From contig CANSYV010000083.1 of NCBI GenBank assembly GCA_947651335.1, positions 1-6,492 of the forward strand: DNA of 6,492 bases. Reading direction: 5' to 3'. Position numbers and translations under genes: made by a program. The notes under the pieces were generated by a model. It was not told the DNA's origin. It searched no databases and saw only the letters and a program-made list of their open reading frames with translations. The stretch comes from an uncultured Lachnospiraceae bacterium. Lineage in GTDB: Bacteria > Bacillota > Clostridia > Lachnospirales > Lachnospiraceae. Positions 6,481 to 6,492 of the stretch are shown in pieces. Positions within the stretch are counted from its first letter, which is position 1. Each line of letters opens with the position of its first letter.

Positions 6481-6490
6481 TTATGGCATC
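6431..6490 (-). other. Open frame tail of unknown protein at the right edge
   Basis: A second minus-strand frame is open from the edge to a TGA at 6433-6431 and encodes a charged helical tail, IKKYIREQSEETRKEDR. It overlaps the rho remnant in another frame and ends inside rho-like sequence. It could be the last 19 codons of a gene fused or inserted next to rho, possibly from a mobile element, or a chance frame. Nineteen residues are too few to name a family. Confidence 0.25.
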
Positions 6491-6492
6491 CT

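Overview
The window looks like chromosomal DNA of a Gram-positive anaerobe of the class Clostridia, most likely Lachnospiraceae. This rests on the gene order rho–rpmE–DUF1385–prmC–prfA, strong AGGAGG-type ribosome binding sites, and the flavour of the proteins (RF1 with PET/GGQ-Cys, zinc-type L31). The family assignment comes from remembered synteny and residue patterns, not from a database search. All recognised genes lie on the minus strand, so transcription runs from the right edge (6492) to the left edge (1). No supported gene was found on the plus strand.

Right edge, in transcription order: the C-terminal tail of Rho (stop at 6343-6345) is recognisable for only about 32 codons. Upstream of that the Rho frame loses similarity and hits an in-frame TAA at 6481-6483, while a different frame stays open to the edge. 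The rho gene therefore appears broken, rearranged or mis-assembled here. Just after the rho stop is a near-consensus sigma-A promoter (TTGCAT, 17 bp, TGC-TATAAT), then a leader of about 60 nt, then rpmE (L31). A terminator-like hairpin with a T tract lies between rpmE and the next gene.

Middle: a DUF1385 (YqhQ-type) membrane protein, prmC and prfA form a tight translation cluster. The first two overlap by ATGA, and the prmC stop codon is part of the prfA Shine-Dalgarno sequence. PrmC methylates the GGQ glutamine of RF1, so enzyme and substrate are encoded side by side. L31, PrmC and RF1 all serve the ribosome; the DUF1385 protein is the unexplained member.

Left part: a sugar-phosphate-type nucleotidyltransferase of unknown substrate, then glmM (phosphoglucosamine mutase, cell-wall precursor supply), then a lipoprotein with about six TPR repeats that runs off the left edge. 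Gaps are short (26, 22 and 5 nt) and no internal promoter or terminator stands out, so this half is probably co-transcribed with prfA. Most of the window is ordinary, well-packed housekeeping DNA. The parts worth a second look are the rho remnant, the rpmE leader, the intra-operon terminator, and the uncharacterised members (DUF1385, nucleotidyltransferase, TPR lipoprotein). I see no CRISPR array, tRNA, rRNA or complete mobile element.
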